Notes: a model not told the origin generated them from the sequence alone. Counted from the first letter of the stretch, positions 1-10,176 are shown. The stretch is 22,538 bases of DNA from Tubiluchus corallicola (GCA_030141605.1 JAQGDQ010000061.1:459996-482533); one strand, 5' to 3'. Numbers and translations: made by a program.

Positions 1-1504
1 GTTAAAAACTATAATTAACGCGAGCCAAACTACGCGAGCACAAAGATTCCACCAGTGTGTTGCAGGTGTTTGCGAAAACAAAAAATTAAAGTACGGTGCT
101 AGTGTACAACATTCAGTATGATATACAAAAACATGACAAATTTTAAGTTTAAAATTCAAATTTCAAGTTTATTGCTGTGCTTACACATTAAAGCTCTCAA
201 AGGTGTGCATTACGTCACAAATTAACAACTCTGAACTTACAGCACCTATTTTTTGTGCAGCGCATTTCCGTGATGTAGGTGCTAGTGCCAATGTACGTAA
301 CAGCGAAAGGCTATCCGCGCAAACTCGAAACTATGTTTCTGTGGTAATAATTCTTTTAAGAAAAGGCATCAATACTTTATAGGGTAGATTGTTTTGAGCT
401 ATAGTTTAAGATGGGGTCCGATTTTCCTTTAACTCTAGAGGATTCTAGCTAACGTCACGAATTCTAGGCAATTGATTGGCTGGTAGCACAAGCCAAATAG
501 TATAAGAATGGTGTTTAGATTACAAAAATCGATAACATTTGTGTAAATAACTAGCGACATGTACACAGTACAGTAACGGGCACAGTATACATAACAAATT
601 GTACATTAGCTTTAAACTAGCGGTGTGGGTGAGTGACGACGTCATGCAATGGTGCACCTGTGGCAGTTACGCGGGAAAATTTAAAATGCAAATAAATGGA
701 AATTTCTCTTATCATAGCATCATATTGACAAAAGATCGGCACAAAGTAATATAGATCTTAAAGCTTATTTTTCTGAAACTTACTTTACAGAACCATTTTC
801 TTGTCCTTTAAGAGTTTCAGAAATTGAAAATATAGTTCGAAGTTCTCATGAAAAACAGTAGCATATGACATTTTAAAACATCATGCAAAGATACACCATG
901 CACATATACGAGTGCTTACGGTGAACAGTTTCTCGATGTCGTAAAGCCATGTAATTTCCGGTTATAAAGATTTCCGCCATTGCAATTTAAGAAACAAACC
1001 ATTTGACGAAAATTGGTTATTTTCAAATGAGGATTTGCATCGGCCGTGATGAGCTTATTGGGTATAAGTGTACAGAATTGTTGATAATTTACCCAGCTAA
1101 TGATCACTGCTAATTGCATCTCACCCAAGCTATCATGGCTAACACGTAAAGAAATAAGTGCCCTAGCTACTGCATCAGTCTATTTAAGCCAGTCCTAGTA
1201 TAAATCCCGGATTTAGTTTTACCAACTAAATTAGAAATGAAAACAGACACTGACAAGTCTAAATTAACTTCAGCAGAGTGGACTATTACAGCGAATTGGT
1301 TATCAATATTACTACTTCGCTGCCTTATATTGATTGCATTATAGTGTTTTTAGCTATTTAGAATTGTGAGGTATAAGCAAAGTGTTAATTGCAGGATATT
1401 TTAAGTGGAGAAGCAATTTTCAAGGGGACATGAATAATATTTTCTAAACTTTGCATTTATTCTGGGTTTAGAAATATTACTTAATTAGAATATTAGAATA
1501 ATTT
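1..1504. other. AT-rich intergenic or intronic DNA, no gene seen
   Basis: No reading frame here looks like a protein. The longest open frame (minus strand, 916-1128) has no recognisable motif and no low-complexity bias either way. A short near-palindrome lies around 140-160 (AATTTTAA, 2-nt gap, TTAAAATT). A CRE-like core GACGTCA followed by ATGCAAT sits at about 638-650; it is a plausible transcription-factor site but could be chance. I see no tandem or inverted repeat longer than about 20 bp. Confidence 0.6.
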
Positions 1505-1790
1505 TTATTTCCTCTTCTTTTTTGTCCTCACTTCACTCCTGCTTTGGCTCGTCCTGCCTTGCCTCGGTTGCTTAGCCTAGCCTAGCCTTGCTGTGTCCTA
1601 CCTTGCTGTACCCTGTCCTGATCTGCCATGTTCGTTTCTTCCTTTTCCCGTCCTCTCCTCCACTGTGCTTTCTGTCCTGTCCCACCTTGGTTTGGCCCGC
1701 CCTGTATCCTTTATTGTTTTTCTTTTTTTCATTCACTTCAAGCCTTCTCTCTTCATGCTTTCTTTTCATCTCTTTTCCTCGCAGAGAATA
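1505..1790 (+). repeat. Pyrimidine-rich low-complexity tract with degenerate 5-mers
   Basis: The plus strand is strongly C+T biased for about 280 bp. It is built of loosely repeated pentamer-like words such as CCTTG, CCTAG and CCTGT, clearest at 1555-1625. All overlapping open frames on both strands (for example 1572-1769 minus and 1588-1828 plus) come from this compositional bias and are not genes. Such asymmetric polypyrimidine tracts can adopt triplex structures, which is general knowledge and not shown here. Confidence 0.75.
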
Positions 1791-1794
1791 GGGT

Positions 1795-3220
1795 AGTGAC
1801 CACGGTGTGTTTTAGCTACGGTTGTTAACTAATTCCATTCTAACAAACTGACAGCCAAAAGAACTGCTTTTGGGTTCCATCTGCATCATACCGCTGATTA
1901 TTTCTCTTGAAAAAATTAATTACCTGGTAATACATCTGCCAGTGTCTGATCTCAGAAGATTATCAAGACAGATTTCAGCGCTACGGGAACTGCTAGCGCA
2001 GCTAGTTGATTGATAAATTTTTGATTGCAGTGTGCCAAACCGTAGAAAAAGCTGATTGTTACCTTTATGTTTCACTCACCGCTCTTCTTACCTTTTGTTC
2101 GCTTTTTCTTTTTAGGTCTAATTGTTTCTTTGATTTGTATCTTTTTGTCACTACATCGCGTGTTTTAAGATCAATAGTCCTTTTAGTGACGGTACGGAGG
2201 AGGCAAAAGACATGTAGTGAAATAACAAAAACGGGAAACGGAGAAAGCTTTCTTTGTGTAATGTAAAGTTTTCTGATAACAGTATTGTAACAAAGGTTAG
2301 TTTTCCAAGAAATATAATATTTATGTAACTTAATATCTATACAACAGTTTTATCGAGTGGTCGCTTGCCGATGTTACCAAAGTTGTGTAAGGTTTATGTT
2401 TTTTCTATAGAATTGTTTTATGATGCATTAATATATTTATAACTTTCTTAATCGCTTTAATTATTTTTTTCATTAGATTATATAAGCTGGACTTTCATAT
2501 TAAATATCAATACTCACCCGCAATCCGTTATTTCTTTTAAACTTTTCTAATTATCTCGTGTCTAGCGCAGAAGTGATTAAAGTATTGTTTGTGTACATTT
2601 TGCAATTTGTCAGCTGATAGTCTTGTTTCATAATTTGCGAATGTATGTGCGTATTTTACGATTTTGATTTTTTAAATTTTTAGATTTTTTAGATTTTATT
2701 ATTTTGTTTAAGTTTCACCTCATACCGTACAAGTAAAATCATCATTAATTAGGCACTATAGGTGAAATGAGCCACTTTATTTAAACTGTTAAAAAACACA
2801 TGCAATATGCACGTTAACTATTGACTGAACGTATATTTTTGATTGTATATTTTGTTTTATTTTATTTTAATAATAATTTTATCGGGTCAATAAAATTCAA
2901 TAATAATAATAATGCGCAATAAATTATGTAACTGCCTATTTGATGGGTGGATGGCAGGTCGATGAGGATTAAATAGATTGGCTGGCGGTCGGGGGAGGAG
3001 TCGACGAACAAAAGTTGAAATTTAAAACAGAATTAAATCAGATTCAGCTACCTATGAGCTATATGTTCAACAAAAAAGTGTTGTTAGTATTTCAGCCGCT
3101 TCACGTCATTTTGATAAAAAAAACTTCTGTTTCACAGTAAACTAACGTTTACATATTACATCGTAAATATTATCTTGTTTTGTTGATCTCTTCCTTTTAA
3201 AACTTCCACGTAGTAATATA
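1795..3220. other. AT-rich non-coding stretch
   Basis: No gene is supported. The 86-codon open frame at 2006-2266 has no recognisable domain and an atypical composition. The stretch contains T-rich runs at 2640-2720 and an AT hairpin around 2870-2895 (AATTTTAT / ATAAAATT stem with a 7-nt loop) followed by (AAT)n. A short G-rich patch at about 2941-3003 has repeated GGTCG and GGATGG words. Confidence 0.55.
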
Positions 3221-3222
3221 AC

Positions 3223-3225
<3 letters not shown>

Positions 3226-3266
<41 letters not shown>
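3226..3266 (+). repeat. (TC)n dinucleotide microsatellite
   Basis: An uninterrupted TC array of about 20 units. It directly abuts the 156-bp dispersed repeat beginning at 3270, and the same arrangement is seen at 7151-7346, so the array is probably part of, or seeded by, that repeat. Confidence 0.95.
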
Positions 3267-3269
<3 letters not shown>

Positions 3270-3272
<3 letters not shown>

Positions 3273-3425
3273 TGAATTATCACCATCATTTTTTGTAAAC
3301 ATATTTGTACTGGCACCAATTACCAGCAATTTAGATGTCACATTAAGTGTTTTCATACTATACCTGTGTATCATTAACAATGTAGCTTCGTTAACTGACT
3401 ATTCATCCAAAAGTCAACAGCAAAG
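3270..3425 (+). repeat. Dispersed 156-bp repeat, copy 1
   Basis: This segment, from TCGTGAATTATC to CAACAGCAAAG, is nearly identical to 7191-7346. By hand alignment I count 7 substitutions and no indels over 156 bp (about 95% identity, same orientation). Similarity starts at the (TC)n tract and stops abruptly after GCAAAG, so the element has defined edges. It carries no convincing ORF. A ~160-bp unit beside a simple repeat recalls the core units of pearl-type non-autonomous elements of bivalves, but I have no direct sequence match and offer that only as a comparison. Confidence 0.85.
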
Positions 3426-3702
3426 CCAAAACACTCCATGCATGCATGTATTTCTATCAACAATGAATGAAAAGCTACTGGATTCAGCATGATAGGCGAA
3501 TTTGGCAGACAGCCGTGAGGCATGCGCATTTTTATCTTTTTCAAGACACCCACAGCCTATAATTAAAGATTTTCTCTTCTTGCCTTACTACCTGTCAACA
3601 AATTATACTCATTTGTGCAGTGAAAAGACTGTAAAGGGACACTTTGTTTATGTTTTAGCCACCAAAGGTTCAAATTGAAACTACATTTGTTTTGATTGTA
3701 TG
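3426..3702. other. Spacer between the 156-bp repeat and the foldback element
   Basis: Unique-looking AT-rich DNA. It includes a short CATGCATGCATG run near 3438-3450 and a GCATGCGCA word near 3521-3530. No gene or repeat is seen. Confidence 0.5.
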
Positions 3703-3896
3703 TCGTTTCGCCAAGGCACAATTCGCCAGTGCATGATTTTGCCAGTCTACCTTTTTGCCACTCTATTATTTCACCAGTTTATTTTTTCATCAGTCAATCA
3801 TTTTGCTAGTTGATAACAGAAATAGTGTAACAAGTATTTAAATAGTAGTACACTTCGCCAGTGCACATTTTCGGCAGTCTTTTGTTTCGCCCCCTG
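3703..3896 (+). repeat. Left arm of the foldback element: 16-bp units
   Basis: Units with the core TTTCGCCAGT have their CGCC position (or its variant) at 3709, 3724, 3740, 3756, 3772, 3788 and 3804. After a 52-bp step they resume at 3856, 3872 and 3888. All spacings but the first (15) and the long step are exactly 16 bp. Outer units are more diverged than those at 3724 and 3856. Confidence 0.85.
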
Positions 3897-3959
3897 GGCA
3901 CGTCCTTATCAGGCTATAAAGAGGAGTTCTTTCCCTATTGGACCCCCTAAGCGTTTGAA

Positions 3960-4830
3960 CCTCGAGGTCCTAATTTTTCAGAATCTTACCAGGGCTTTTT
4001 CATTAACTAAGTGTAAACAGAAGCGCCCCCTGCAGTCAAAATGTGTTGCAGATTGTCTGTTCCTTAATGCATTTTCTCTGTTTCAACTTTTTCGTGGGTG
4101 AAACCGTTGCCCTTTTATGGACCCTTTTCTGGACCCTCTGGAAACTATAACTCCCAAGTCACATGACTAACACGGAAGACTTAACTGACCTTGGCCTACG
4201 AGCCCTAGAAGCCATTAGGACCTCGGGGTCCTAATTTTTGTGGAACCTCAACAAATCAAGGCCCATGCGTTACTCAACGCTGCAGCACCACCTATCAATA
4301 TGGCACTCGGCGCTGATAGTCCAATCAATTCTCTATCCAACAATGTGCGGCATAATCACCATCGTCACACGGCTGCCACGCTACGGCCGTTTTCTAGACA
4401 CGTGTCTGTGCCATACTTAAAGCGTGTGACAAAAAAATCAGCATTTTCAACTATGGAAGCCTAACTTCCGGATGACTAACACTGGCGATAGAGCTGTCTT
4501 CCGCCTACCTGTAGACGCCACTCTTGTGCCTTGAGGTCTTAATTTTTTCGACATTTCACCAAAACTTTACCCTTACTTTACTCAATATTGAAGTGCCACC
4601 TACGAAGATGGCGGCCAGTGGCGATAGTGCCGTCGATCCAACGGTGTGCCACTTACTTGCGTTTATTGTGTAAAGGCCGTTTTTCCAAACCTTTTCCTCT
4701 CTAGTTAAGCTATAGGAATTCAAAACATTGGCCCGCCACAATTAACGTATAGAAAAAAGGGACGATTTTGAGGAGCCGTTACTCCCAAAAGAAGTGGTCC
4801 CTAATCATTTCTGTCCTGGTGGTAACCGTC
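3960..4830 (+). repeat. Three diverged direct repeats in the foldback core
   Basis: The phrase CCTCGAGGTCCTAATTTTT recurs in variant form at about 3960, 4221 and 4529, which gives unit lengths of ~261 and ~308 bp. Later parts of the units also align: CCACCTATCAATATGGC at ~4289 with CCACCTACGAAGATGGC at ~4597, and ATGACTAACAC at ~4163 with the same word at ~4473. The core therefore grew by old tandem duplication. The short open frames across it (4238-4464 plus, 4556-4741 minus) cross repeat units and are not credible genes. Confidence 0.7.
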
Positions 4831-4927
4831 TTAAACCACGACCTCCCCCAACGTTCAGCACCTCATCTGCAATCAATTCCCCAGATCCATTTTCATGCTC
4901 TTAAAACTACGAAATAACCATAACACT

Positions 4928-5256
4928 GCACTGGCGAAGTGTAGCACTATTTAGATACTTAATACAGTGTTTCTAAATAGCACACTGGCGGAATGACACA
5001 CTGGCGAAGTATACTCCTATTTAGATACTTACTGCACTATTCATAGCTGCAACTGGCGAAATGACACACTGGCGAAAAAATACACTGGAGAAAAGATAGA
5101 CTGGCGAAACGATGCACTCGCGAAAAAGTAGACTAGCAAAATGATAGACTGGCGAAAAGACAAACTTTCAAAATGATAGGTTGGCAAAAAGACAGACTGG
5201 CGAAATGATAGATTGGCGAAACGATAGACTGGCGATATGTAACACTGGCGAAGTGG
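4928..5256 (-). repeat. Right arm of the foldback element: 16-bp units
   Basis: ACTGGCGAA-type units start at 4931, 4985 and 5001, then at 5053 and every 16 bp to 5245 without a register slip. The consensus unit is about CTGGCGAAATGATAGA. Steps of 54 bp (4931-4985) and 52 bp (5001-5053) carry an inserted TATTTAGATACTTA segment whose reverse complement is at the matching place in the left arm. Sequence drifts between units but length does not. Confidence 0.88.
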
Positions 5257-5800
5257 GTGGTTGACATTTATTTTTCGTGTTTATGCTTACTATTCCAACA
5301 CAATCAATTGGCAAGCTAAGCACTATAATGATGTTTGGGTACGACACTGTGGAGGAAAGATTACATCAAAATCAATTTTGTCATGCTACCTTTTGAATGT
5401 TAGGCGCTTTGTTGACAATAAAGGATATTAAAACGATTTATTATTTATTGCATACGTATTATTTTAACACAGTCACCAAGCTAGAAGCATTAATAATAAT
5501 CTTGACGTTAAGATTATTATAATTAATTCACTAATATGTTGTTTCGTTGTTGCCAAACATATATGTTATTAAGCAATTATCCAGTGTGACCTTTTGTATA
5601 TTCGGATTAATCTTACGAATTACATATAGTATAAAAAGCATTAATTACTTCTATTATTGCATTTTAAATGTCAGAGTATTTGGCTACAATGATATTAACG
5701 TTTTTTAGACATGAAAACTTAGACTTAGACATGAGACTTAGTTTGTTTTTGTGGATGTTTGGATTACCCGACTTATCAAAACTTGTACAAAAATTCTCAA
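5257..5800. other. AT-rich spacer with a perfect hairpin
   Basis: No gene seen. The one clear structure is an AT-rich inverted repeat at 5493-5520: an 11-bp stem (core TAATAATCTT / AAGATTATTA) with a 6-nt loop GACGTT. Its function is unknown and it may be chance in AT-rich DNA. Confidence 0.5.
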
Positions 5801-5802
5801 GC

Positions 5803-5880
5803 GGTTATTTATCAAAGATCCACTAAAACTTTGCGAAACGTTATATCAAAGCGCGTCAGTTAAGAACCTTGATAAATACC
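5803..5880. mobile_element. Small palindromic MITE-like repeat
   Basis: GGTTATTTATCAAAG at 5803-5817 is matched in inverted orientation by CCTTGATAAATACC at 5867-5880, leaving a ~50-bp centre. The size and layout suggest a short palindromic MITE or its remnant. There is only one copy in the window, no clear target-site duplication, and the internal arms pair poorly, so the call is tentative. Confidence 0.4.
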
Positions 5881-5945
5881 ACATAACGCATCCTTTTGCG
5901 AGAATGGTCTTATACGAATAAAAGCGTCGTAAGACGGTTGATCAA

Positions 5946-6188
5946 ATGGATTTTTTCTATAATGCGCTCGTTATCCGAGACGTAGCCTCCCAAGTGCACG
6001 GCAGTTACGCACCGCACGTACCATTTAATGGTACAGATGGTAGATACTTCACAAGCTTTTTGCTGTGCTGTGCTGACATGAGACATCTTTGCAAATCTCC
6101 TGCTGCTGGTACTTTAATTAGTTTCTCATCATTGAAGCAGCTCGTCGTTGTAATGAAGACTGTGACCCGCTGCGAAAATTACGCCTGA
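5946..6188 (+). other. 80-codon open frame, doubtful
   Basis: An uninterrupted frame from ATG to TGA with mixed, non-repetitive amino-acid content, a little more GC-rich than its surroundings. I recognise no domain, signal peptide or family motif. The base at -3 is C, so start context is only fair. It spans a perfect 17-bp palindrome at 6018-6034. Without a homologue or transcript it is best treated as a chance frame. Confidence 0.12.
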
Positions 6189-6369
6189 TGCCTGTTGGCT
6201 AACTTTTACAAGGCGCAGTGATCTTCTACAGACTCCATTTTCCTTTACTTCGGACAAGTTTGATTTCAGAATTTGGTATTTGTGAGTTTATTTCATCATG
6301 AAAACTGGCACGCACTAGGGATCGAAATTAGGGTTAGAATCCCAGCGACGCAACCTGCTTGACTATAAA

Positions 6370-6490
6370 CACTTTTGTAGTCTAGTGGTACGGCATTGGA
6401 GTGATAAGTCAAATGTCTCTGGTTCGAAACCTAACTCGTTCCGATTTTTCACACTTCATTTCTTTTTTTAAGTTCAGTTTGGAATTTGAA
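6370..6490 (+). mobile_element. tRNA-like SINE fragment, copy 1
   Basis: An A-box-like TAGTCTAGTGGT lies at about 6378-6389 and a strong B-box GGTTCGAAACC at about 6420-6430, spaced as in RNA polymerase III internal promoters. The predicted acceptor stem does not pair and the T stem pairs only partly, so this is not a working tRNA gene. Downstream, CCTAACTCGTTCCGATTTTTCACA and a T-rich segment resemble the sequence after the B-box-like motif at ~14470, which supports a shared SINE family. The 3' end is not defined. Confidence 0.55.
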
Positions 6491-6499
6491 TACAAAGAA

Positions 6500-7045
6500 A
6501 AACGAGGTGTTTTGCAACTGAAATGACAAAAGCTCGTCCCATACATTCAATTTGCTATGTAGCTTCTCTCGCCTAGAACGCCTTCAGTTGTCTTGTGCTA
6601 GAAATGTACTTAAATCTTTGTACAATAAGCAGAGATGATAACGACGCAATGGATAAAATCTTATGTGATAATGCACACGATGAAATAGCAGAACAGAACA
6701 AGTTATCGTAATTTAATTACTTGCTGAGAGTTGGACGCAGGTTGATGGAAATGCGATAAACGCTATAGATTTTGTACCTCGATGATCAATTCGACTGAAG
6801 GTGAACCAATGACAAGATATAAAACTCAACGCGTATTGACTGCTCTCCAAGGGCAATTTGGCAAAATGAACGCATTCAATAGTGATTTTGCTGCTTGTGG
6901 AGAGCTTTCCAAGCAAAGATGTGATCACAGTACTACGTAAAATATGCAGCTTCAGAAAAATGACCGCGTCTACGAACTCAAATGGTCTTTTTTTCACTGC
7001 ATCATTTCTGTGCTGTGTTTCTTCTTTCTCACTTCTACTTCTCTC
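6500..7045. other. Non-coding spacer
   Basis: No gene or repeat recognised. Open frames at 6713-6997 (minus) and the start of 6882-7196 (plus) overlap each other on opposite strands, and the second runs into the microsatellites. Neither shows a motif. Confidence 0.5.
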
Positions 7046-7050
7046 CCTGC

Positions 7051-7138
7051 TGACTCACTCACTCACTCACTCACTCACTCACTCACTCACTCACCCACCC
7101 ACTCACTCACTCATTAACTCACTCACTTACTTACTCGC
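7051..7138 (+). repeat. (CACT)n tetranucleotide microsatellite
   Basis: A nearly pure CACT array to about 7092, then variant units (CACC, CATT, CTTA) to about 7138. It runs directly into the TC tract at 7151 and so lies upstream of the second copy of the 156-bp repeat. The first copy has no CACT array. Confidence 0.95.
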
Positions 7139-7143
7139 TCTTG

Positions 7144-7150
<7 letters not shown>

Positions 7151-7176
<26 letters not shown>

Positions 7177-7190
7177 CCCCTCTCTTTCTC
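7151..7190 (+). repeat. (TC)n microsatellite with a CCCCC interruption
   Basis: A TC array interrupted by five C residues at about 7176-7180 and ending TCTCTTTCTC directly against the 156-bp repeat. Its position relative to that repeat matches copy 1 at 3226-3266. Confidence 0.93.
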
Positions 7191-7346
7191 TCGTGAATTA
7201 TCGCAATCATTTCTTGTAAACATATCTGTACTGGCAACAATTACCAGCAATTTAGATGTCACATTAAGTGTTTTCATACTATACCTGTGTATCATTAACA
7301 AGGTAGCTTCGTTAACTGACTATTCATCCAGAAGTCAACAGCAAAG
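7191..7346 (+). repeat. Dispersed 156-bp repeat, copy 2
   Basis: Same orientation and length as 3270-3425, with seven substitutions counted by eye. The open frame at 7141-7377 is a reading through the TC tract and this repeat; the substitutions show no codon-position pattern that would suggest selection on a protein. After GCAAAG the two copies diverge completely, which fixes the 3' edge. Confidence 0.85.
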
Positions 7347-7394
7347 AGGTCATCATTACTTATTATTAATTTATTGACCATTAAAATTTCACAT

Positions 7395-7450
7395 TAAAAA
7401 ATGAATGTGTTTTTTATATTAAAATAATATAAAAAACTCATTTATTTTAT
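7395..7450. repeat. AT-rich long hairpin
   Basis: GTTTTTTATATT (7409-7420) and AATATAAAAAAC (7426-7437) form a perfect 12-bp stem around a 5-nt loop. Pairing continues outward with two mismatches to a ~21-bp stem. It lies about 60 bp beyond the edge of repeat copy 2. It may be a remnant palindrome or simple AT-rich chance. Confidence 0.6.
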
Positions 7451-8134
7451 AGTAAAGTTTATATTAAAAATCTCGCAGTAAAATCATTGCACAATTTAAA
7501 TCAAACAAATGAAACATGCAGCAACTACAACACATTCGTGATAAAAACCATTATATTAAACTGCACTGTGTTCAGGGATGAACGTGGACAGCAATAATTA
7601 AATGCGGGCAGTAAAGGAGATGTCGATAACAAGAACAAGGAAATCATGATGTCGACATGACGTCAGTCATGGCTTTTGTCTGATGAAGATCAGGGTCATC
7701 TCTACATCATCTCTGTAACTCAACATCGTCGTCATCCACGGCACGTGCAGTTTGCAATAGTATCAATGACTACGTTCATTAAGCGCACTCATTCATGTAA
7801 TGAGAGAAGCGTATAAGAGGTACCTTACATTATCACTGCATCCCTCAATTATTAATAATGAAAAAAGCCATTAGTTGCTCATTAAGTTACCATCATATTA
7901 TTGAATTTAAAGAGAACTTGCTTGAAGCCACGAAGTGAAGTTGCAGAAGCAAATGACAGCGTAGGTGGGGGAGGGGCGTTAAAAATGATCATTTATCATT
8001 TATCAACCCACTTCATTATGCAGTCAATTAATACAGCGTGAAATGCAGTTTTAGTGCAACCATCTATAAAAATAGGAAAGTAAACCGATATGTAGCTGTA
8101 CATGGACGCTGAAACTGCATCCTAAATGTTATAG
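7451..8134. other. Non-coding spacer with a CRE-like palindrome
   Basis: No gene seen. ATGTCGACAT (7649-7658) is a 10-bp palindrome overlapping the perfect CRE octamer TGACGTCA at 7658-7665. A CREB/ATF site is possible, but one octamer is expected by chance at this scale. Confidence 0.45.
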
Positions 8135-8765
<631 letters not shown>

Positions 8766-8926
8766 TTGCCTCTGTGATTACCATAGGTTGCAGATCCGCC
8801 CGGAACAAAAACGGGGGATTTACGTTCTACCTACTAGAGGTGATAAGTTTTTCAGACATTCTAATTTAGCATTGCTTTCTCGTGTGTGTTTCTCTTTTTC
8901 TCCACCATCTTTTTCTCTTGATTTCT

Positions 8927-9320
8927 GAATAAATGAGCGAGCAAGTGTTTTAATAGACGGCTAAATAACCAACTGAATACATTGATGATAAGTGATTGGA
9001 TTAGTAAATAAATTATTTAGTAACTGAAAAACGAACTTGGTAGACAAGTAAGTATAGCAAGTAAATTAACAGACAAATAAATAAATGAAACAGCAAAAAG
9101 AATGAGTGAATGAGTGAAAGTATGCTGGCGAGATAGTAAGTGACTGACTGACTGACTGACTGACTGACTGACTGACTGACTGACTGACTGACTGAACAGC
9201 TGAATGAACAAAATGAGTGAGTGAAAGTATTGTATGGTGTGTATGCGCACGTGTGCGTGAGTGTGTGAGTTAGTAAACGAAAAGGGGTGAAACAGCAAGT
9301 GAGTTAAACAGAACAATCAA
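8927..9320 (+). repeat. Degenerate tetranucleotide tract with a pure (TGAC)n core
   Basis: The pure core is (TGAC)n at 9141-9194, about 13.5 units. On both sides lie strings of decayed tetramers such as GAGT, GAAT, AAAT and AGTA. This suggests an old array in which the present core is the youngest expansion. The minus-strand open frame 9017-9316 (repeated VSQS residues) is a reading of the array. Confidence 0.85.
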
Positions 9321-9900
9321 AATTTAACTGCGCTGTGACATTGCGAAGTACACGGCGGCTGCGTCTACCCAGATGAGATTGTGTGAGTTCTTCAGTTCAT
9401 TAATAAATACGTTGTAGTCATTCCCGGTTGCGTGCCTCAAAAGCCATTATTTTCTCGCATTACTTTGCACTGAGGCATTATGAAGCCCGTGTGGTTTTGA
9501 CACACACAAAAGCGTGTAAATAATTACGAGACCGAGTTATCTGACACGAGTCTGCGCAAATATTTGCGTCTGAAATTGAAGCGAAAAAAACGAAGAATGG
9601 CGGCAATTGTAAGACGTGGCACACCAATATTACTCCATTCCTGAATCTTTGAAAAGATTACACGAGCTTTTACAACTGCACAAACTGCAAATTTTCTCAA
9701 TGCGTGGCAGAATCCCAGCTAAAATTTCGGCTAATAACTGTCTTTTCTTGTTCTATTAATCAGACTGCGGCTTACTGTTTTCACTTTCTTGCCGGTAGTT
9801 CAACCACAGATTAGTAACTAGTCTAAAGAGCTTTTAAACTAATTACAGCACTGTGGTTCATTTCAGCTGTTTGCTTTATTTTGTTAAAGAAACCCGTGTA
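9321..9900. other. Non-coding spacer
   Basis: Mixed-composition DNA with no open frame above background and no repeat that I could detect. Nothing here supports a gene. Confidence 0.5.
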
Positions 9901-9924
9901 GCAACAGTAGAGTCGCTCTATGTG

Positions 9925-9982
9925 TGCTTAACGAGGGAAAGTATTTAGTAAGGAGATGGGTGACCGCCCGAAAAACTACCTC
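9925..9982 (+). pseudogene. 5S rRNA-like fragment, or head of a 5S-derived SINE
   Basis: GATGGGTGACCGCC at 9955-9968 matches the conserved box-C segment of eukaryotic 5S rRNA (typical form GGATGGGAGACCGCC). It is preceded by AGTATTTAGTAAG, comparable to the TTAGTACTTG that precedes box C. The 5' half of 5S is not recognisable. A diverged 5S pseudogene or a 5S-derived SINE fragment would both fit; a chance match is possible because only ~35 bp align well. Confidence 0.35.
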
Positions 9983-10176
9983 TGGGGTTTTTACTTTCTA
10001 TATTGCGTCTGACTATCTACTTCGTTAAGCCAAGATGTGTACTAAGTGTGCTTATCTAAGCTAAGGCAGCACTGACAGTTTCTCATCTTACAGGATTATA
10101 CCCTTGATCGCTTGATAATCTTCTGCATTAGGTAGGGCTTTGTCGTTGAGTCCTGATTTGCAATGCGCCAAAATAT

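Larger units (their letters stand above)
3703..5256. mobile_element. Foldback-type non-autonomous element with 16-bp periodic inverted arms
   Basis: The left arm (3703-3896) carries TTTCGCCAGT-type units and the right arm (4928-5256) carries their reverse complement, ACTGGCGAAA. In both arms the unit recurs at exactly 16 bp over long stretches: the right arm has 13 units in register from 5053 to 5245. Each arm also contains a longer spacer of 52-54 bp at the corresponding inner position, with the matching sequence AGTATYTAAATAG, so the arms are homologous inverted repeats and not just similar satellites. The ~1.03-kb centre holds three diverged direct repeats and no transposase ORF. The architecture (long inverted repeats made of short tandem repeats) resembles foldback elements such as Drosophila FB. 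The superfamily is unknown and no clear target-site duplication could be read. Confidence 0.75.

Noticed and set aside
3661-3684. B-box-like GGTTCAAATTG just before the foldback element
   Set aside because: No A box at a suitable distance upstream and no tRNA-like fold. A single degenerate B box is common by chance.
5053-5256. Regular repeats that might be read as a CRISPR array
   Set aside because: Units are 16 bp, directly adjacent and diverged, with no constant repeat plus unique spacer layout. They are inverted in the left arm, and the context is eukaryotic.
5946-6188. 80-codon frame that looks mildly coding-like
   Set aside because: No recognisable domain, only fair start context, and it spans a 17-bp palindrome. 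It is kept in the feature list only as a doubtful frame.
6370-6440. Functional tRNA gene
   Set aside because: The A and B boxes are present, but the acceptor stem halves do not pair and the T stem has mismatches, so only a tRNA-like SINE head is supported.
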